Assembly (NCBI RefSeq): GCF_900107925.1
Contig: NZ_FNUJ01000003.1
Span: 992,001 to 1,056,000 of the forward strand
DNA: 64,000 bases
Direction: 5' to 3'
Origin: Amycolatopsis pretoriensis
Lineage (GTDB): Bacteria; Actinomycetota; Actinomycetes; Mycobacteriales; Pseudonocardiaceae
Shown here: piece after piece, positions 25,893-35,651 of the stretch
Position numbering within the stretch: the first letter of the stretch is position 1
Layout: each line of letters opens with the position of its first letter
Notes under the pieces: generated by a model
What the model was told of the DNA's origin: nothing
Databases searched by the model: none
The model's input: the letters and a program-made list of their open reading frames with translations, nothing else
Translations under genes and position numbers: made by a program

Positions 25893-26601
25893 ATGTCGTC
25901 AGGTCGACGTCGAGCTCCTTGCCGATCCGCTTGGCGGTTTCCGTGCGCCGAGCCGTGATGCCCTCGACGGCTTTGCGCGCCTTCGACACGACCTCCGGCG
26001 GTGCAGTCTGCGGGGTGCCGCTGTCGAACGGCGGCTCGGGGGCGTAGACCATGTGCAGCTGGATCGTCTGCGCAGCCTCGTCGCCGCGCAATTCCGCGGC
26101 GACGCGCAGAGCGCCGTCGATGCCGGCGGTCACCCCTGCGGCGAACACCCAGTCGCCGTCGACGACGACCCGCTCGTCCACCGCCTCCGCCCCGAAGTAG
26201 GGCAGCGTCTCGAAGGCGGACCAGTGCGTCGTTGCACGGCGCCCGCGCAGCAGGCCGGCCGCTCCCAAGAGCAGCGCGCCGGTGCAGACCGAAAACACGC
26301 AGGTGGCGTCGGCGGCCTGAGCGCGCAGCCAGCCGAGTACCTCCTCGTCGGCCATCAGGTCCTCCTGGCCGAACCCGCCGGGGACGTGCAAGACGTCCAG
26401 CTGGGGTGCCTCGCCGAGGGTCGCGTCAGGGGTCAGCCGCAAGCCCTTGATGTCGCGGACCGGGTCCATCGTCTTCCCGAAAATGCCGTAAGTCGAGTTG
26501 GGGATGCGGGAGAGCACTTCGAACGGACCGGTCAGGTCGATCTGGTCGAGGCCTTCGAACAACAGGGACCCGATCTGCAAGTGATGTCCGGGGTCGATCA
26601 T
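25885..26601 (-). CDS. DJ-1/PfpI-family protein (isonitrile hydratase-like)
   Basis: The 238-residue protein has the DJ-1/PfpI fold with the nucleophile Cys in VFSVCTGALLLGAAGLL, Glu/Asp-rich N-terminal PFEVLSR and the following THWSAFETL, close to InhA-type isonitrile hydratases. The start at 26601 has AAAGGA upstream at a rather long spacing. An alternative ATG at 26637 overlaps the stop of the upstream PEBP gene (ATGA) and adds 12 residues. It is the last gene of the DUF485-symporter-PEBP operon. A detoxifying role is possible, but the substrate is unknown. Confidence 0.88.
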   Translation of the reverse strand: MIDPGHHLQIGSLLFEGLDQIDLTGPFEVLSRIPNSTYGIFGKTMDPVRDIKGLRLTPDATLGEAPQLDVLHVPGGFGQEDLMADEEVLGWLRAQAADATCVFSVCTGALLLGAAGLLRGRRATTHWSAFETLPYFGAEAVDERVVVDGDWVFAAGVTAGIDGALRVAAELRGDEAAQTIQLHMVYAPEPPFDSGTPQTAPPEVVSKARKAVEGITARRTETAKRIGKELDVDLTTFS

Positions 26602-26633
26602 GGCAGCGGTGTTCCTTTCACGGATGAACGCAG

Positions 26634-27161
26634 TCATCGCGAGTAGACGGGCACAACCAGGGCCCTGGCCAGTGTGTGGAAGACGAGGGAAAACGAGGCC
26701 GCCGCCGGGCTCGTGTCCCTGTCGACGCCGACCCGGTCGACGTCGAGAGCGTGAACGGCGAAGTAGTAGCGGTGGGGCCGATCCCCCGGTGGCGGTGCCG
26801 CACCGCCGTAACCGACCGAGCCGAAGTCGTTTCGAAGCTGGAAGGCGCCCGCTGGGAGTGAACCGCCCGGCGCGCCGGCGCCCTGCTCCAGGCCGGTGAC
26901 CGACGCAGGGAGGTCGAGCACCAGCCAGTGCCAGAAACCCGACGGCGTCGGCGCGTCCGGGTCGAAACACGTGACAGCGAACCCCTTCGTCTCGTCCGGG
27001 AAGTCGGCCCAGTCGAGCTGGGGAGAGCGGTTGCCCCCGTCGAGCACGTGCACTTGAGCTGTCTGTCGGCCGTCCTCCACATCCGGGGACTCGAGCGTGA
27101 ACGAGCCACACTCGGGCAGCAGGAGGTACGGGTCCGGTGCAACAGTGCGGGTCAGATTCAT
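26634..27161 (-). CDS. YbhB/YbcL-type Raf-kinase-inhibitor-like protein (PEBP)
   Basis: The 175-residue protein has the PEBP signatures [23 protein letters not shown] (read as DPDAP...HW) and a later [11 protein letters not shown], with a Gly/Pro-rich loop GGAAPPPGD. Bacterial PEBPs are soluble ligand-binding proteins of uncertain role. Both ends overlap neighbours by ATGA: its ATG with the symporter stop and its stop with an ATG of the DJ-1 gene. AGGAAGG precedes the ATG. Its inclusion in a transporter operon suggests a link to the transported acid or its derivatives. Confidence 0.93.
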   Translation of the reverse strand: MNLTRTVAPDPYLLLPECGSFTLESPDVEDGRQTAQVHVLDGGNRSPQLDWADFPDETKGFAVTCFDPDAPTPSGFWHWLVLDLPASVTGLEQGAGAPGGSLPAGAFQLRNDFGSVGYGGAAPPPGDRPHRYYFAVHALDVDRVGVDRDTSPAAASFSLVFHTLARALVVPVYSR

Positions 27162-28744
27162 GAGTACCTTCCTGGTGAGGTGCCGATCCCGGTCAGAGCT
27201 CGCACTTCCAACTCGCTGTACTTGTGCAGATCCGACGGGCGTGCCGACAGGACGGTGCCGAGGTAGCCGAGCAAGAACGAAAGCGGGATCGCGACCAGCC
27301 CCGGGTTGGCCAGCGGAAACCAGGCGAAGTGCGCGGCGGGGAAAATCGACGTGGGCGTGCCAGATACCACCGGCGAGAAGATGATCAGCCCCACTGTCAC
27401 GGTGAGCCCGCCGTAGATGCTCCACAACGCACCCTGAGTTGTGAACCGCTTCCAGAACAGGGAGTACAGGATCGCGGGCAGGTTGGCGGAAGCGGCGACC
27501 GCGAAGGCAAGCGAGACCAGGAACGCCACGTTCTGGCCGTTGGTGACGATGCCGCCGGCGATCGCGACCAGCCCGATAGCCACCGCAGCCCAGCGCGCGA
27601 CCCGGACCTCCGACTTAGCGTCCGGCGGGTTCTTGCGCCGCAGCACCCCCGCGTAGAGGTCGTGGGCGAACGAGGCGGACGCCGTGATGGTGAGCCCGGC
27701 GACGACGGCGAGGATAGTCGCGAAGGCGACCGCCGCGATGAGCCCGAGCAGGACGGGTCCGCCGAGTGTCTGGGCCAGCAGCGGGATCGCTGAGTTCGCC
27801 TTGCCAGGGGAATTCGCGATCTTCTCCGGTCCGACAAGCGCGCCGGCGCCGTAGCCGAGGACCAGGGTTAAGAGCAGGAACACGCCGATCAGCCCAATCG
27901 CCCACGCGACCGAACGCCGGGCCGCGCCCGAATTGGGGACGGTATAGAAGCGCATCAGCACGTGCGGCAGCCCCGCCGTTCCGAGAACTAGCGTGATCCC
28001 CAGGGACAGGAAGTCCACCCGGGAGAGACCACTCGCACCGTACTGTTTGCCTGGTCCCAAAAGGGCCTCACCTCCGGCACCGCCGCGTTCCACCGCTGCG
28101 CGCAGAATGGCCGAGAAGTCGAAACCGTACCGCGCCAGCACCCAGACCGTCATGCCGAACGCTCCGACGAGCAAGAGAACGGCCTTGATGATCTGCACCC
28201 AGGTGGTTCCCTTCATGCCACCGATCAGCACGTAGAGCACCATGAGCGCGCCGACCACAGTGACCACGACAGCCTGGCCGACGCGCCCAGTGACGCCGAG
28301 AAGAAGGGCAACGAGCCCACCCGCGCCGTTCATCTGCGCGAGGAGGTAAAAGAAGCTCACCATGAGCGTGGACAGGGCGGCCGCGGTGCGGACCGGCCCC
28401 GGCTTGAGCCGGAAACTCAGCATGTCGGCCATGGTGAACTGGCCGGTGTTGCGCAGAAGTTCCGCGACGAGCAGCAGCGCGATCAGCCACGCGACGAGGA
28501 ACCCGATCGAATAGAGGAAGCCGTCGTAGCCGTAGGTGGCTACAGCACCGCTGATCCCGAGGAACGCGGCGGCGGAAAGGTAGTCGCCCGCGATCGCGGT
28601 TCCGTTCTGCCGACCGGTGAACACCTGGCCCGCAGTGTAGAAGTCCGCCGCCGTGGCGCCGCGGCGCCGGGTCCGGACAACGATCAGCAGCGTAACGACG
28701 ACAAAGACTGCGAAGATGCCTACGTTGAGCATCGGGTCACTCAT
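27158..28744 (-). CDS. Sodium:solute symporter, ActP-like (cation/acetate)
   Basis: The 528-residue protein has about 13 membrane segments and the SSS-family motifs [19 protein letters not shown] near the N-terminus and [15 protein letters not shown] in the middle, both typical of ActP/MctC symporters for acetate, propionate or pyruvate. The preceding DUF485 gene overlaps its start by 8 bp, exactly as in yjcH-actP of enteric bacteria. It imports short-chain carboxylates with Na+ or H+. Two further genes are coupled downstream. Confidence 0.95.
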   Translation of the reverse strand: MSDPMLNVGIFAVFVVVTLLIVVRTRRRGATAADFYTAGQVFTGRQNGTAIAGDYLSAAAFLGISGAVATYGYDGFLYSIGFLVAWLIALLLVAELLRNTGQFTMADMLSFRLKPGPVRTAAALSTLMVSFFYLLAQMNGAGGLVALLLGVTGRVGQAVVVTVVGALMVLYVLIGGMKGTTWVQIIKAVLLLVGAFGMTVWVLARYGFDFSAILRAAVERGGAGGEALLGPGKQYGASGLSRVDFLSLGITLVLGTAGLPHVLMRFYTVPNSGAARRSVAWAIGLIGVFLLLTLVLGYGAGALVGPEKIANSPGKANSAIPLLAQTLGGPVLLGLIAAVAFATILAVVAGLTITASASFAHDLYAGVLRRKNPPDAKSEVRVARWAAVAIGLVAIAGGIVTNGQNVAFLVSLAFAVAASANLPAILYSLFWKRFTTQGALWSIYGGLTVTVGLIIFSPVVSGTPTSIFPAAHFAWFPLANPGLVAIPLSFLLGYLGTVLSARPSDLHKYSELEVRALTGIGTSPGRYS

Positions 28745-29081
28745 CGCCGGCCCCTTCGTGTTCGGCACGGATCCGCTCGGCGAGGGGGTCGAGCTTTTTG
28801 GCCGCGTAACGCAGGTAGAGGCCGGTGATCAGGAAGGTCGAGGCGAACTGCAGGATGCCCAGCACCAGCCCGACGTTCAGATTGCCGAGGAGCTTCGTCG
28901 CCATGAAGCCGTGGGCGAAGTCCGCTAGGAGCACGTAACCCACGTACCAGGAAGAAAACACCGCTGTGACCGGGACTACGAACCGACGCATCCGGCGCCT
29001 GAGCTCGGTGAACTCGGGGCCGGAGCGCACCAGATCCCAGTCGGTAGCGGACTCCGCGGCAATCTCGTCGGTGCTTGCCAT
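28737..29081 (-). CDS. DUF485 membrane protein (YjcH-like)
   Basis: The predicted 114-residue protein has a soluble N-terminus, then RRRMRRFVVPVT and two membrane segments separated by a short loop, the DUF485 architecture. DUF485 proteins nearly always precede ActP symporters and are thought to assist them. The start is ATG 29081. A degraded second copy of this gene's 5' part lies at 36885-37034 on the same strand. Confidence 0.93.
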   Translation of the reverse strand: MASTDEIAAESATDWDLVRSGPEFTELRRRMRRFVVPVTAVFSSWYVGYVLLADFAHGFMATKLLGNLNVGLVLGILQFASTFLITGLYLRYAAKKLDPLAERIRAEHEGAGDE

Positions 29082-29842
29082 GACGCTCCTCGGTGGCTCG
29101 GGTACGGCCAGTCTGCGCGGCGAGGCGCGCGGCCGTGAGCGGCTTAAGCGACACCGACCGATCAAATCCAGCCAAACCTGACGCAAGAAAGGTGCTCGCC
29201 TGGCAGGTGCCTTAGCAGTGCGTACCACCGTTTCAACGCTGACCCGACCACCGCGTTGGCGACCGTCGATCCGTGTTCCCGCTGGCGCGGACTGGGTGTA
29301 CCTCCACTACAACGCCGCCACCACCGGCCTGTTCTGGAGCCAACCGGCAGTCGGCATCGTCTGGCCGACGCGGACGTTCGACAGCGTCCTTCGACGATGG
29401 TCGACGCGAGGGACAAAGGGCTCTGGCGGTACACATACTTTCGACGCGGAGACGACGATCGCATCGCACCGGGCTGGCGCCGGTCGGCTCGTCCGGACCA
29501 GGACAAGCAGCTGACGTCGACGTTCTCTAAGCCCGTCACTGCAGCCGTGGAGCTGCACTTGTTGGCGTCCTGAATGGCGCGCTCAGAGCCGCCTATACGC
29601 CACCGCCACTGCCGAACCTCCCGAGCGGCCGGCCGGCTGCCGGACGTCGACATCCACCGCCAGCCAGGTCGCGGCAGCCGAGCAGCACAGGCTGTGTATT
29701 CAGCGTCAGCCTGGGTTGAGGTCACCCGCGTGGCAGTTACCGGACCGAGGACCGAGGCATGGTTTGCTCCATCCCGCGGACAGGGCACCTTCCTTGATCG
29801 ACAGGCTTCACGAGCTGCCCGCGGGGCACGCGCGTCACCGCG
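29082..29842. other. Gene-free stretch before the polyketide cluster
   Basis: About 760 bp contain only short overlapping frames on both strands with low-complexity products and no start sites or domains I can defend. It should hold the promoter of the DUF485 operon near 29090-29160. The absence of coding bias suggests an insertion boundary or decayed DNA. Confidence 0.5.
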
Positions 29843-31294
29843 TCAGATCTGCCAAGCCGGACTCGAAGTCGGCCGACGGTTTCCCGGACGCGCTCCTGCC
29901 GACTGCGAAGACGGCACACCGGTTGCTGTCCCGCCCTCCGTGTTTTCCCTGGAGAATACGCGGAGGTAGAGAGCTCGCGGTGTCAAGTTAACCGACGCAC
30001 GAGTGGGAAGCGGCCGACCAGCGACCGGCTCAAAGCGCCATTGCGCGGCGAGGGTGGCGAGAGCCAAAACCAACTCGTTGAACGCGAAGTCTTGCGCGAT
30101 GCACTGCCGGGCGCCGGTGCCGAACGGGATGAATGCTTGGCGTGAGGGTGCCGGTAGCGATGCGCTGTCCCACCGGTCGGGATCGAAACGGTCCGGATCG
30201 ACGTAGAATTCCGCGCTTCGCTGAACGAGGTAGGGACTGAAGGCGACGACGGTGCCGGCCGGTAGGTCGTACCCGCCCAGTTGCGTATCGGCTGTCACGA
30301 TGCGCAGAGGCGCGAACCAGAGCGAAGGGTACATTCGCAGTGTCTCGGTGACGACCTGCTTGGTGAATTCGAGCTTGCCCAGGTGCTCAGCTGCTGCGGG
30401 ACTCCCTACGAGTACCGTCTGGGCTTCCTCCCGCAGTCGCTCCTGCAGACCGGGCTTCGTCGCCAGCTCCTGCAGCGCCCAGCTCAGGACGCTTCCGGCG
30501 GTAGCAGTCGGTGCGACGAGGAACGTGAGCAGCTGATCGATCTCGCCGCGCTCGCTGTGAACCGGCACACCCCTTGCATCCTTGCCGTCGATGAGCAGGG
30601 CCAAGAAGTCGTCACCCGGGTCCTGGGCGTTCGCACGCCGGGTGGCGACAGTGTCCGCTGCCATCCGTCGGAGGCGCCGGAGCGCTGCCTTATAGCGCCG
30701 GTTGGCCGGGGTGGGTAGGAGATCGAACAGTGGTGGCCTCGCCAGCCGCTGCGCGAATCCGACCAATATCGCAGTCATGTCGTCGGCTGTTTGGTCCCGG
30801 ACCGCCGGCGGCAGCTGGTTGGAGAAGAAGGCGCTGACTGCGATGCGCAGCGAAAGCTTACGCATCTCCAAAGGCACGTCCAAGACGTCGCCGTCCCGCC
30901 AGTCGTCCAATACCGTCCGGACCGCCGAGACCATGCCGTCGACGTAGCCCTCGAGACGCTTCGGATGGAACAGCGGCTGGAGCAGCCGCCGAGGCGCACG
31001 GTGCTCGCTACGTGGGCAGGTCGCCAAACCGCGTCCGACCGCCGGTGCGACGAGGTCCATCAACGGACCTCCCTTGTCAAAGGTCCGGTCGTCCCGGAGA
31101 AGCTGGTCCGTCAAAGTCGGATCACTCACCACTACGACCGGATGCGGTCCGAGCTTCATACTGACCAAGCCGGACCCCGCGGACAGCGACTTGAGAAAGC
31201 CGAACGGATCACGCGCCAGCCTTCGTGCGTGGCCCAGCAGGGGGGCGGCCCCTCGGGCAGACGGTACGGACCTCTCGCTCTTCACCTCGGTCAT
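29843..31294 (-). CDS. Cytochrome P450
   Basis: The 483-residue protein carries the P450 landmarks: ETLR (ExxR) in the K helix, the PERF-like DPDRFDPDRW, and the heme loop FGTGARQCIAQ with the Cys ligand. The I helix reads APTATAGS, so the usual acidic residue before the conserved Thr is Ala, and Gly is Pro. This may alter proton delivery, or the enzyme may couple radicals rather than hydroxylate. It lies in a type III polyketide cluster; RppA-linked P450s oxidatively couple or oxidise tetrahydroxynaphthalene or flaviolin. ATG 31294 has AGGAGAGG just upstream. Confidence 0.93.
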   Translation of the reverse strand: MTEVKSERSVPSARGAAPLLGHARRLARDPFGFLKSLSAGSGLVSMKLGPHPVVVVSDPTLTDQLLRDDRTFDKGGPLMDLVAPAVGRGLATCPRSEHRAPRRLLQPLFHPKRLEGYVDGMVSAVRTVLDDWRDGDVLDVPLEMRKLSLRIAVSAFFSNQLPPAVRDQTADDMTAILVGFAQRLARPPLFDLLPTPANRRYKAALRRLRRMAADTVATRRANAQDPGDDFLALLIDGKDARGVPVHSERGEIDQLLTFLVAPTATAGSVLSWALQELATKPGLQERLREEAQTVLVGSPAAAEHLGKLEFTKQVVTETLRMYPSLWFAPLRIVTADTQLGGYDLPAGTVVAFSPYLVQRSAEFYVDPDRFDPDRWDSASLPAPSRQAFIPFGTGARQCIAQDFAFNELVLALATLAAQWRFEPVAGRPLPTRASVNLTPRALYLRVFSRENTEGGTATGVPSSQSAGARPGNRRPTSSPAWQI

Positions 31295-31380
31295 CCTCTC
31301 CTCTTGCCATGAAACGCTCCGCAATCACCGGCGCGCTCTCGATCCGAGGCGACTCGGCGTCGTTCCGGCACGACAGCCGA

Positions 31381-32307
31381 TCAGGCTCCCGGCGTCCAGA
31401 CGGCCAGGTTCTCGCAGTCTTTCTCGACCTCGGCCCAATCGGCTTCGGTCAAGTTCACCGTGCGCGCGACCAGGTTCTGCTCGAGGTGCTCGACCGAACG
31501 CGTCCCCGGGATGGGCACCATCACCGAAGAGCGGTGCAGGAGCCACGCCAACGCCAGTTGAGACGGCGACAGGTCGTAGCGCGCAGCCGTGGCGGCGAAG
31601 GCGCCTGCGGGGTCGGCGAGTTCTCCGTGCCCCATCGGGAACCACGGCGCAAAGGCGATTCCGCGCTGCTCGCAGTAGTCCAGCACCGCAGCACCGGACT
31701 GGTCGGCGATGTTGAACAGGTTCTCGACCAGGACGATGTCGGCGACCTGCCGGGCTGCCTCGAGCTGCGCGATCGTGACGCCGGGCTGGCCGGAGATTCC
31801 GATGTGCCGGATCTTGCCCTCGTCTTGCATCCGTCGGAGTTCACCGATCTGGTCTTCCAGCGGCACCAGTGGGTCGATGCTGTGCAGTTCGTAGATGTCG
31901 ATCCGTTCCAGGCCGAGATTCCGCAGGCTCAGCTCCACCTGCTGGCGCAGGTACGCGGGCCGGCCAAGCGGCATGATGTATGGCTCACCCTCTTCTCGCA
32001 GCCAGTCCTTCGGCCCGGTGCGCAGCATGCCGCCCTTAGTGCAGATGACGACGTCGTCGGCATACGGGTGCAATGCTTTCCGAATGATGCGCTCGTTGTC
32101 GCCCGGACCGTACGAGTCCGCGGTGTCGATGAAGTTGACGCCGAGTTCTACTGCACGGCGTAGCACGCGCACGGCACCGTCTTCGTCCTCGGGCGGACCC
32201 CACATACCGTGCCCTGTCAGGTGCATCGCACCGTATCCGAGCCGGCTGACGACCAAGTCGCCACCGATCGTGAGCTTCGCTGAATTCTGCCCGTTCCGAA
32301 CACTCAT
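31381..32307 (-). CDS. Aldo/keto reductase
   Basis: The 308-residue TIM-barrel oxidoreductase shows the AKR tetrad region (NFIDTADSYG, with Asp and Tyr, a Lys in VVICTKGG and His in YELHSID) and the NADPH-binding end (PIPGTRSVEHLEQN). It likely reduces a carbonyl in the polyketide pathway. It lies between the P450 and the NTF2-like gene on the same strand with short gaps, so an operon is likely. The ATG at 32307 is the only in-frame start near the beginning of similarity. Confidence 0.93.
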   Translation of the reverse strand: MSVRNGQNSAKLTIGGDLVVSRLGYGAMHLTGHGMWGPPEDEDGAVRVLRRAVELGVNFIDTADSYGPGDNERIIRKALHPYADDVVICTKGGMLRTGPKDWLREEGEPYIMPLGRPAYLRQQVELSLRNLGLERIDIYELHSIDPLVPLEDQIGELRRMQDEGKIRHIGISGQPGVTIAQLEAARQVADIVLVENLFNIADQSGAAVLDYCEQRGIAFAPWFPMGHGELADPAGAFAATAARYDLSPSQLALAWLLHRSSVMVPIPGTRSVEHLEQNLVARTVNLTEADWAEVEKDCENLAVWTPGA

Positions 32308-32344
32308 GTGGTTCCTACCCTTAAGACTGATCATTCGGCGCGCT

Positions 32345-32770
32345 TCACGCACGACCAGAAACGAATTTTGAAAACGCCGGCAAGTCGTAGGCATTCTCCC
32401 AGTGTTCTACGATCTTGCCGTCGACGAATCGCCAGACTCCACAAAATGGAACCGCAAGAACATCGTCACCGCGATGCGCCCGCAAGAACCCCGTCACTGC
32501 TCCGAAGAAGTCGTTCGCCACAACATCTTCGACGTCCATGACGAGTGTTCCTCCGGTGAGCTCGATCAGTTCGCGTTCTTTCGCGACGACCTCAGCCCGT
32601 CCACGGGCCTTCGCGTTCTCGAGGCTCACTTCGCGCTCTGCGGTGTGCATGACGATATCGTCCGCAGCGAACTCGCCCAAGCGCGTCAGATCGGCGTAAA
32701 CCGCCTTCAAGATGTCGACGTTCGGATGTTCCGTCGAAGTCTTCGGGTAAATCGTCATGGTTGTGCCCAT
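32345..32770 (-). CDS. SnoaL/NTF2-like small protein
   Basis: The predicted 141-residue protein has the cone-shaped NTF2/SnoaL pattern: an N-terminal helix (ILKAVYADL), a His near the cavity (DDIVMHTAE), then strands ending in VPFCGVWRFVDGKIVEHWENAYD. Such proteins act as polyketide cyclases, isomerases or hydratases. In this cluster it could guide cyclisation or aromatisation. A shorter start at 32758 is possible. No catalytic residue can be assigned with confidence. Confidence 0.85.
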   Translation of the reverse strand: MGTTMTIYPKTSTEHPNVDILKAVYADLTRLGEFAADDIVMHTAEREVSLENAKARGRAEVVAKERELIELTGGTLVMDVEDVVANDFFGAVTGFLRAHRGDDVLAVPFCGVWRFVDGKIVEHWENAYDLPAFSKFVSGRA

Positions 32771-32810
32771 TTCTGCAGGAATCAGACCCGCTCATTCGCG
32801 GAGATACTTA

Positions 32811-34232
32811 TCACGTACCGTCGAGCACGGCACCCAGACTGCCTTTTGGTTTACTTGTCCCTGCCCCTTTGTGCATGGCTTGGCGAACGTGTCGGGAAGC
32901 CGTCCGGTCCTCATCGACGAGCCAGTGCCAGATCTCCCGGCCGGCGGCGGTACGCCCATCGACGGCCGCGAACCGGCGCTGTAGCAAACGCGCACGTTCC
33001 TCGTAAGCGGGCTCCGTCAGCACCTTGTTCACGGCACGGCGGATCGCAGCCGGCTTCCAGCGGTGAATCGGCAGCCTGATTCCCGCTCCTGCTTCTACGA
33101 CTCGATCGAGGTTGAGCTGTTGTTCGGTTTGGACGCCAAACCCGACGACCGGGGTGCCCGTACTGACCGCGGTCTGCACCGTGCCCTGTCCGCCGTGGGA
33201 GACCACGACATCGGCCAGTTCGTTGACCAGGGGCGCAGGCACGAACCGGTCGGTCAGATAAACATGCTCGGCGTCGCCGACATGCCGCCGGACCAACTCC
33301 AGTGGGCAGATGGCCGGCGGAACCACGATGACAGAGTTCCAATCCCGGGCCACGCCGCCGGTCAGTGCGGCCACCGCGGCCAACAGCTGCTCCGGCTTCG
33401 CCGAACTCCCCATCGTGCAGAGCACCTTCGGCCGACGCTCTCGGGGGCCGAACAGCGCAGCGATCCCAAGCTCGATCTCCTCGTCCCCGGCGGCCGAGGC
33501 GAACAGCGGACCGGTCAACCGAAAGCCCAAAGGCAGCCGCACGTCCTCATAGAAGTCGGGAAGGTCGTTGACGATCGTCAAATCGGCACTGAGCATGTCC
33601 CAGATATGCTGCAACGGGACGCCTTCCCAGCCCGCCCGTTCCGCACCGACCCGGATGTTGCGCTGGGCGAACATTGGAACGGCCGCGATCGCACGCCGTG
33701 GGATCAGCGCGGCCAGCCTGCGCCGGACCGGCCGCGGTAGATAGGTCAACAGCTTCGCCGGGTCGGGTATGTCCCGGAGGAAGTTGCGGGACATAAGAGT
33801 GTCGGGATGCATTGGGAGGGACAGGAAACAGATGGTGGGGATGCCCAGCATCCGGCTCGCGATGCTCGCCGGCGGCCAGAACCCGTGGAGTACCACGTCC
33901 GGCCGGAGCGCCGATAACGCCGCCGATTCTCCCTTGATCATGCTTTCCGCGATCAGCGGATCGCCGATGAACTCGGGCTCTTTCGACTGGAGATCTTCGC
34001 GGAAGCTCACACCGGCGATCCGAGGTCGGCATTCCCAACTGCTAAATCCGGCTTCGTCAACCGTCTTGGCGAAGGGGCCGCCATGGGTTAGGAAGATGAT
34101 TTCAGCTCGCCAACCGCCCGGACAGCTCGCCTCGATCGCACGAGCCAGCTCGACAGCTCTCGTGGATTCACCCAAGTCCGCCTGCGCGATCGAGATGACT
34201 ACCCGTACGCTGTGTGCGGCTGTTTCGGTCAT
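32811..34232 (-). CDS. UGT-like glycosyltransferase (GT1 family)
   Basis: The 473-residue protein is a GT-B glycosyltransferase. The C-terminal donor-binding domain carries VVSHGGQGTVQTAVSTGTP and VQTEQQLN, matching the GT1 signature of macrolide and polyphenol glycosyltransferases. The N-terminal acceptor domain begins with VRVVISIAQADLG. It probably transfers an activated sugar onto the phenolic product of the type III synthase. It is divergently oriented from that gene, with 258 bp between starts for promoters. It ends 40 bp before the NTF2-like gene. Confidence 0.92.
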   Translation of the reverse strand: MTETAAHSVRVVISIAQADLGESTRAVELARAIEASCPGGWRAEIIFLTHGGPFAKTVDEAGFSSWECRPRIAGVSFREDLQSKEPEFIGDPLIAESMIKGESAALSALRPDVVLHGFWPPASIASRMLGIPTICFLSLPMHPDTLMSRNFLRDIPDPAKLLTYLPRPVRRRLAALIPRRAIAAVPMFAQRNIRVGAERAGWEGVPLQHIWDMLSADLTIVNDLPDFYEDVRLPLGFRLTGPLFASAAGDEEIELGIAALFGPRERRPKVLCTMGSSAKPEQLLAAVAALTGGVARDWNSVIVVPPAICPLELVRRHVGDAEHVYLTDRFVPAPLVNELADVVVSHGGQGTVQTAVSTGTPVVGFGVQTEQQLNLDRVVEAGAGIRLPIHRWKPAAIRRAVNKVLTEPAYEERARLLQRRFAAVDGRTAAGREIWHWLVDEDRTASRHVRQAMHKGAGTSKPKGSLGAVLDGT

Positions 34233-34490
34233 AGTTCCATGCTCCCGCTTCGGCCACCGTCTGCAGTCTGCGGTCTTCAGGGCAGGTATAGCCGAGGCTG
34301 CCCGAGCTCGCCAGACCGCCGCCGTAACGACGGATCAAGGCTGCCCCATTGGTCATACCTCGCTGTCGATTTCGCCAGTCAAGGCGGCCAGGTCGACAGC
34401 CCGCAGGCACAGTCCAGGGTGGACGGTCGCTGTCAGGTCTTCGTGACGGCAACCCATCATCCCGGCAGGCGGAACCACTGGAGGTCAGAC

Positions 34491-35651
34491 ATGCATGACG
34501 TGGTATTCGACATCGGCGATCTGAGTCCCACCTTGTGCCGTCCTGCGGTGTGGGTGCCGGATAACGTGATCACCCTGGACGAAACCTTGGCGATGTGCCG
34601 CCGGATTCACAGCGGTCACCAGAAGCTGCGCACCGTGCTCCGGATGATCGAAAACACCGGCGTGCAGAAACGCCATCTGATCCAGCCGATCACCGCTACG
34701 CTGGACCACCCCGGCGTCACGGCGCGTGCCAAGATCTATCAGCGCGAAGTTCGGCAAAACTTACCTGCCGTCGTCGAAGAAGCATTGCAGTCCGCCGACG
34801 TTCAGGCCGACGACATCGACGCGATCGTCTTCGTTTCCTGCACCGGCTTCACTATGCCGCCGATGACAACTTGGATGATCAACGAGCTGGGTTTCCGCCA
34901 GGACGTGCGTCAGATCCCGATGGCCCAGCTGGGGTGCGCGGCCGGCGGCGCGGCGGTCAACCGAGCGCATGACTTCTGCCGAGCCTATCCCGGGGCCAAC
35001 GTACTGGTCGTGACGTGTGAATTCTGCTCGCTGTGCTACCAGCCGACAGATTCGGACGTCGGTACCTTGCTGTCCAACGGCCTCTTCGGTGACGCAATCG
35101 CCGCAGCGGTCGTCCGGGGGGCCGGCGGAGCCGGCATGACCCTGAGCGTCAACTCCTCCTACGTTGTACCCGAGACCGAGTCCTGGATCTCTTACGAGAT
35201 CAAGGACACCGGGTACCACTTCCGGCTGGACCGGCGAGTACCCGGCACGATGTCCATGATCACACCGGCGCTCAAGCAGTTGACTGCGAGCAACGGCTGG
35301 GATGCGTCAAACCTCGGTTTCTACGTCATCCACGCCGGTGGCCCCCGGATCCTCGACGACCTCGCCCAACACCTGGCGGTGCCCGCCCACGCCTTCCGAC
35401 ACAGCCGGGCAGTGCTTTCCGAGTACGGCAACATCGCTTCGGCCGTGGTGCTGGCCGTTCTGCGTCACTTCTTCGACGAAGGCCTGCCCGCGGGTGCTCA
35501 AGGAATGCTCGCCGGCTTCGGGCCAGGGATCACCGCAGAAGCAGCACTGGGCACCTGGACGCCCGCCGTGACCCGGCAGGATCCGCATGCCCTGCCGAAC
35601 GGCACAGACCGGGAGGCCGAAGTCATCCGAGTTCGGTCCGTCGTCGGCTGA
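34491..35651 (+). CDS. Type III polyketide synthase (RppA-like)
   Basis: The 386-residue chalcone-synthase-superfamily enzyme has the catalytic triad Cys149 (AQLGCAAGG), His281 (VIHAGGPRIL) and Asn314 (EYGNIASA). The segment TCEFCSLCYQ matches the bacterial RppA group, which condenses five malonyl-CoA to 1,3,6,8-tetrahydroxynaphthalene. The exact product cannot be read from the sequence. ATG 34491 is preceded by GGAGG. It is the only plus-strand gene of the cluster and faces away from the tailoring genes (glycosyltransferase, NTF2-like, AKR, P450). Confidence 0.95.
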   Translation: MHDVVFDIGDLSPTLCRPAVWVPDNVITLDETLAMCRRIHSGHQKLRTVLRMIENTGVQKRHLIQPITATLDHPGVTARAKIYQREVRQNLPAVVEEALQSADVQADDIDAIVFVSCTGFTMPPMTTWMINELGFRQDVRQIPMAQLGCAAGGAAVNRAHDFCRAYPGANVLVVTCEFCSLCYQPTDSDVGTLLSNGLFGDAIAAAVVRGAGGAGMTLSVNSSYVVPETESWISYEIKDTGYHFRLDRRVPGTMSMITPALKQLTASNGWDASNLGFYVIHAGGPRILDDLAQHLAVPAHAFRHSRAVLSEYGNIASAVVLAVLRHFFDEGLPAGAQGMLAGFGPGITAEAALGTWTPAVTRQDPHALPNGTDREAEVIRVRSVVG

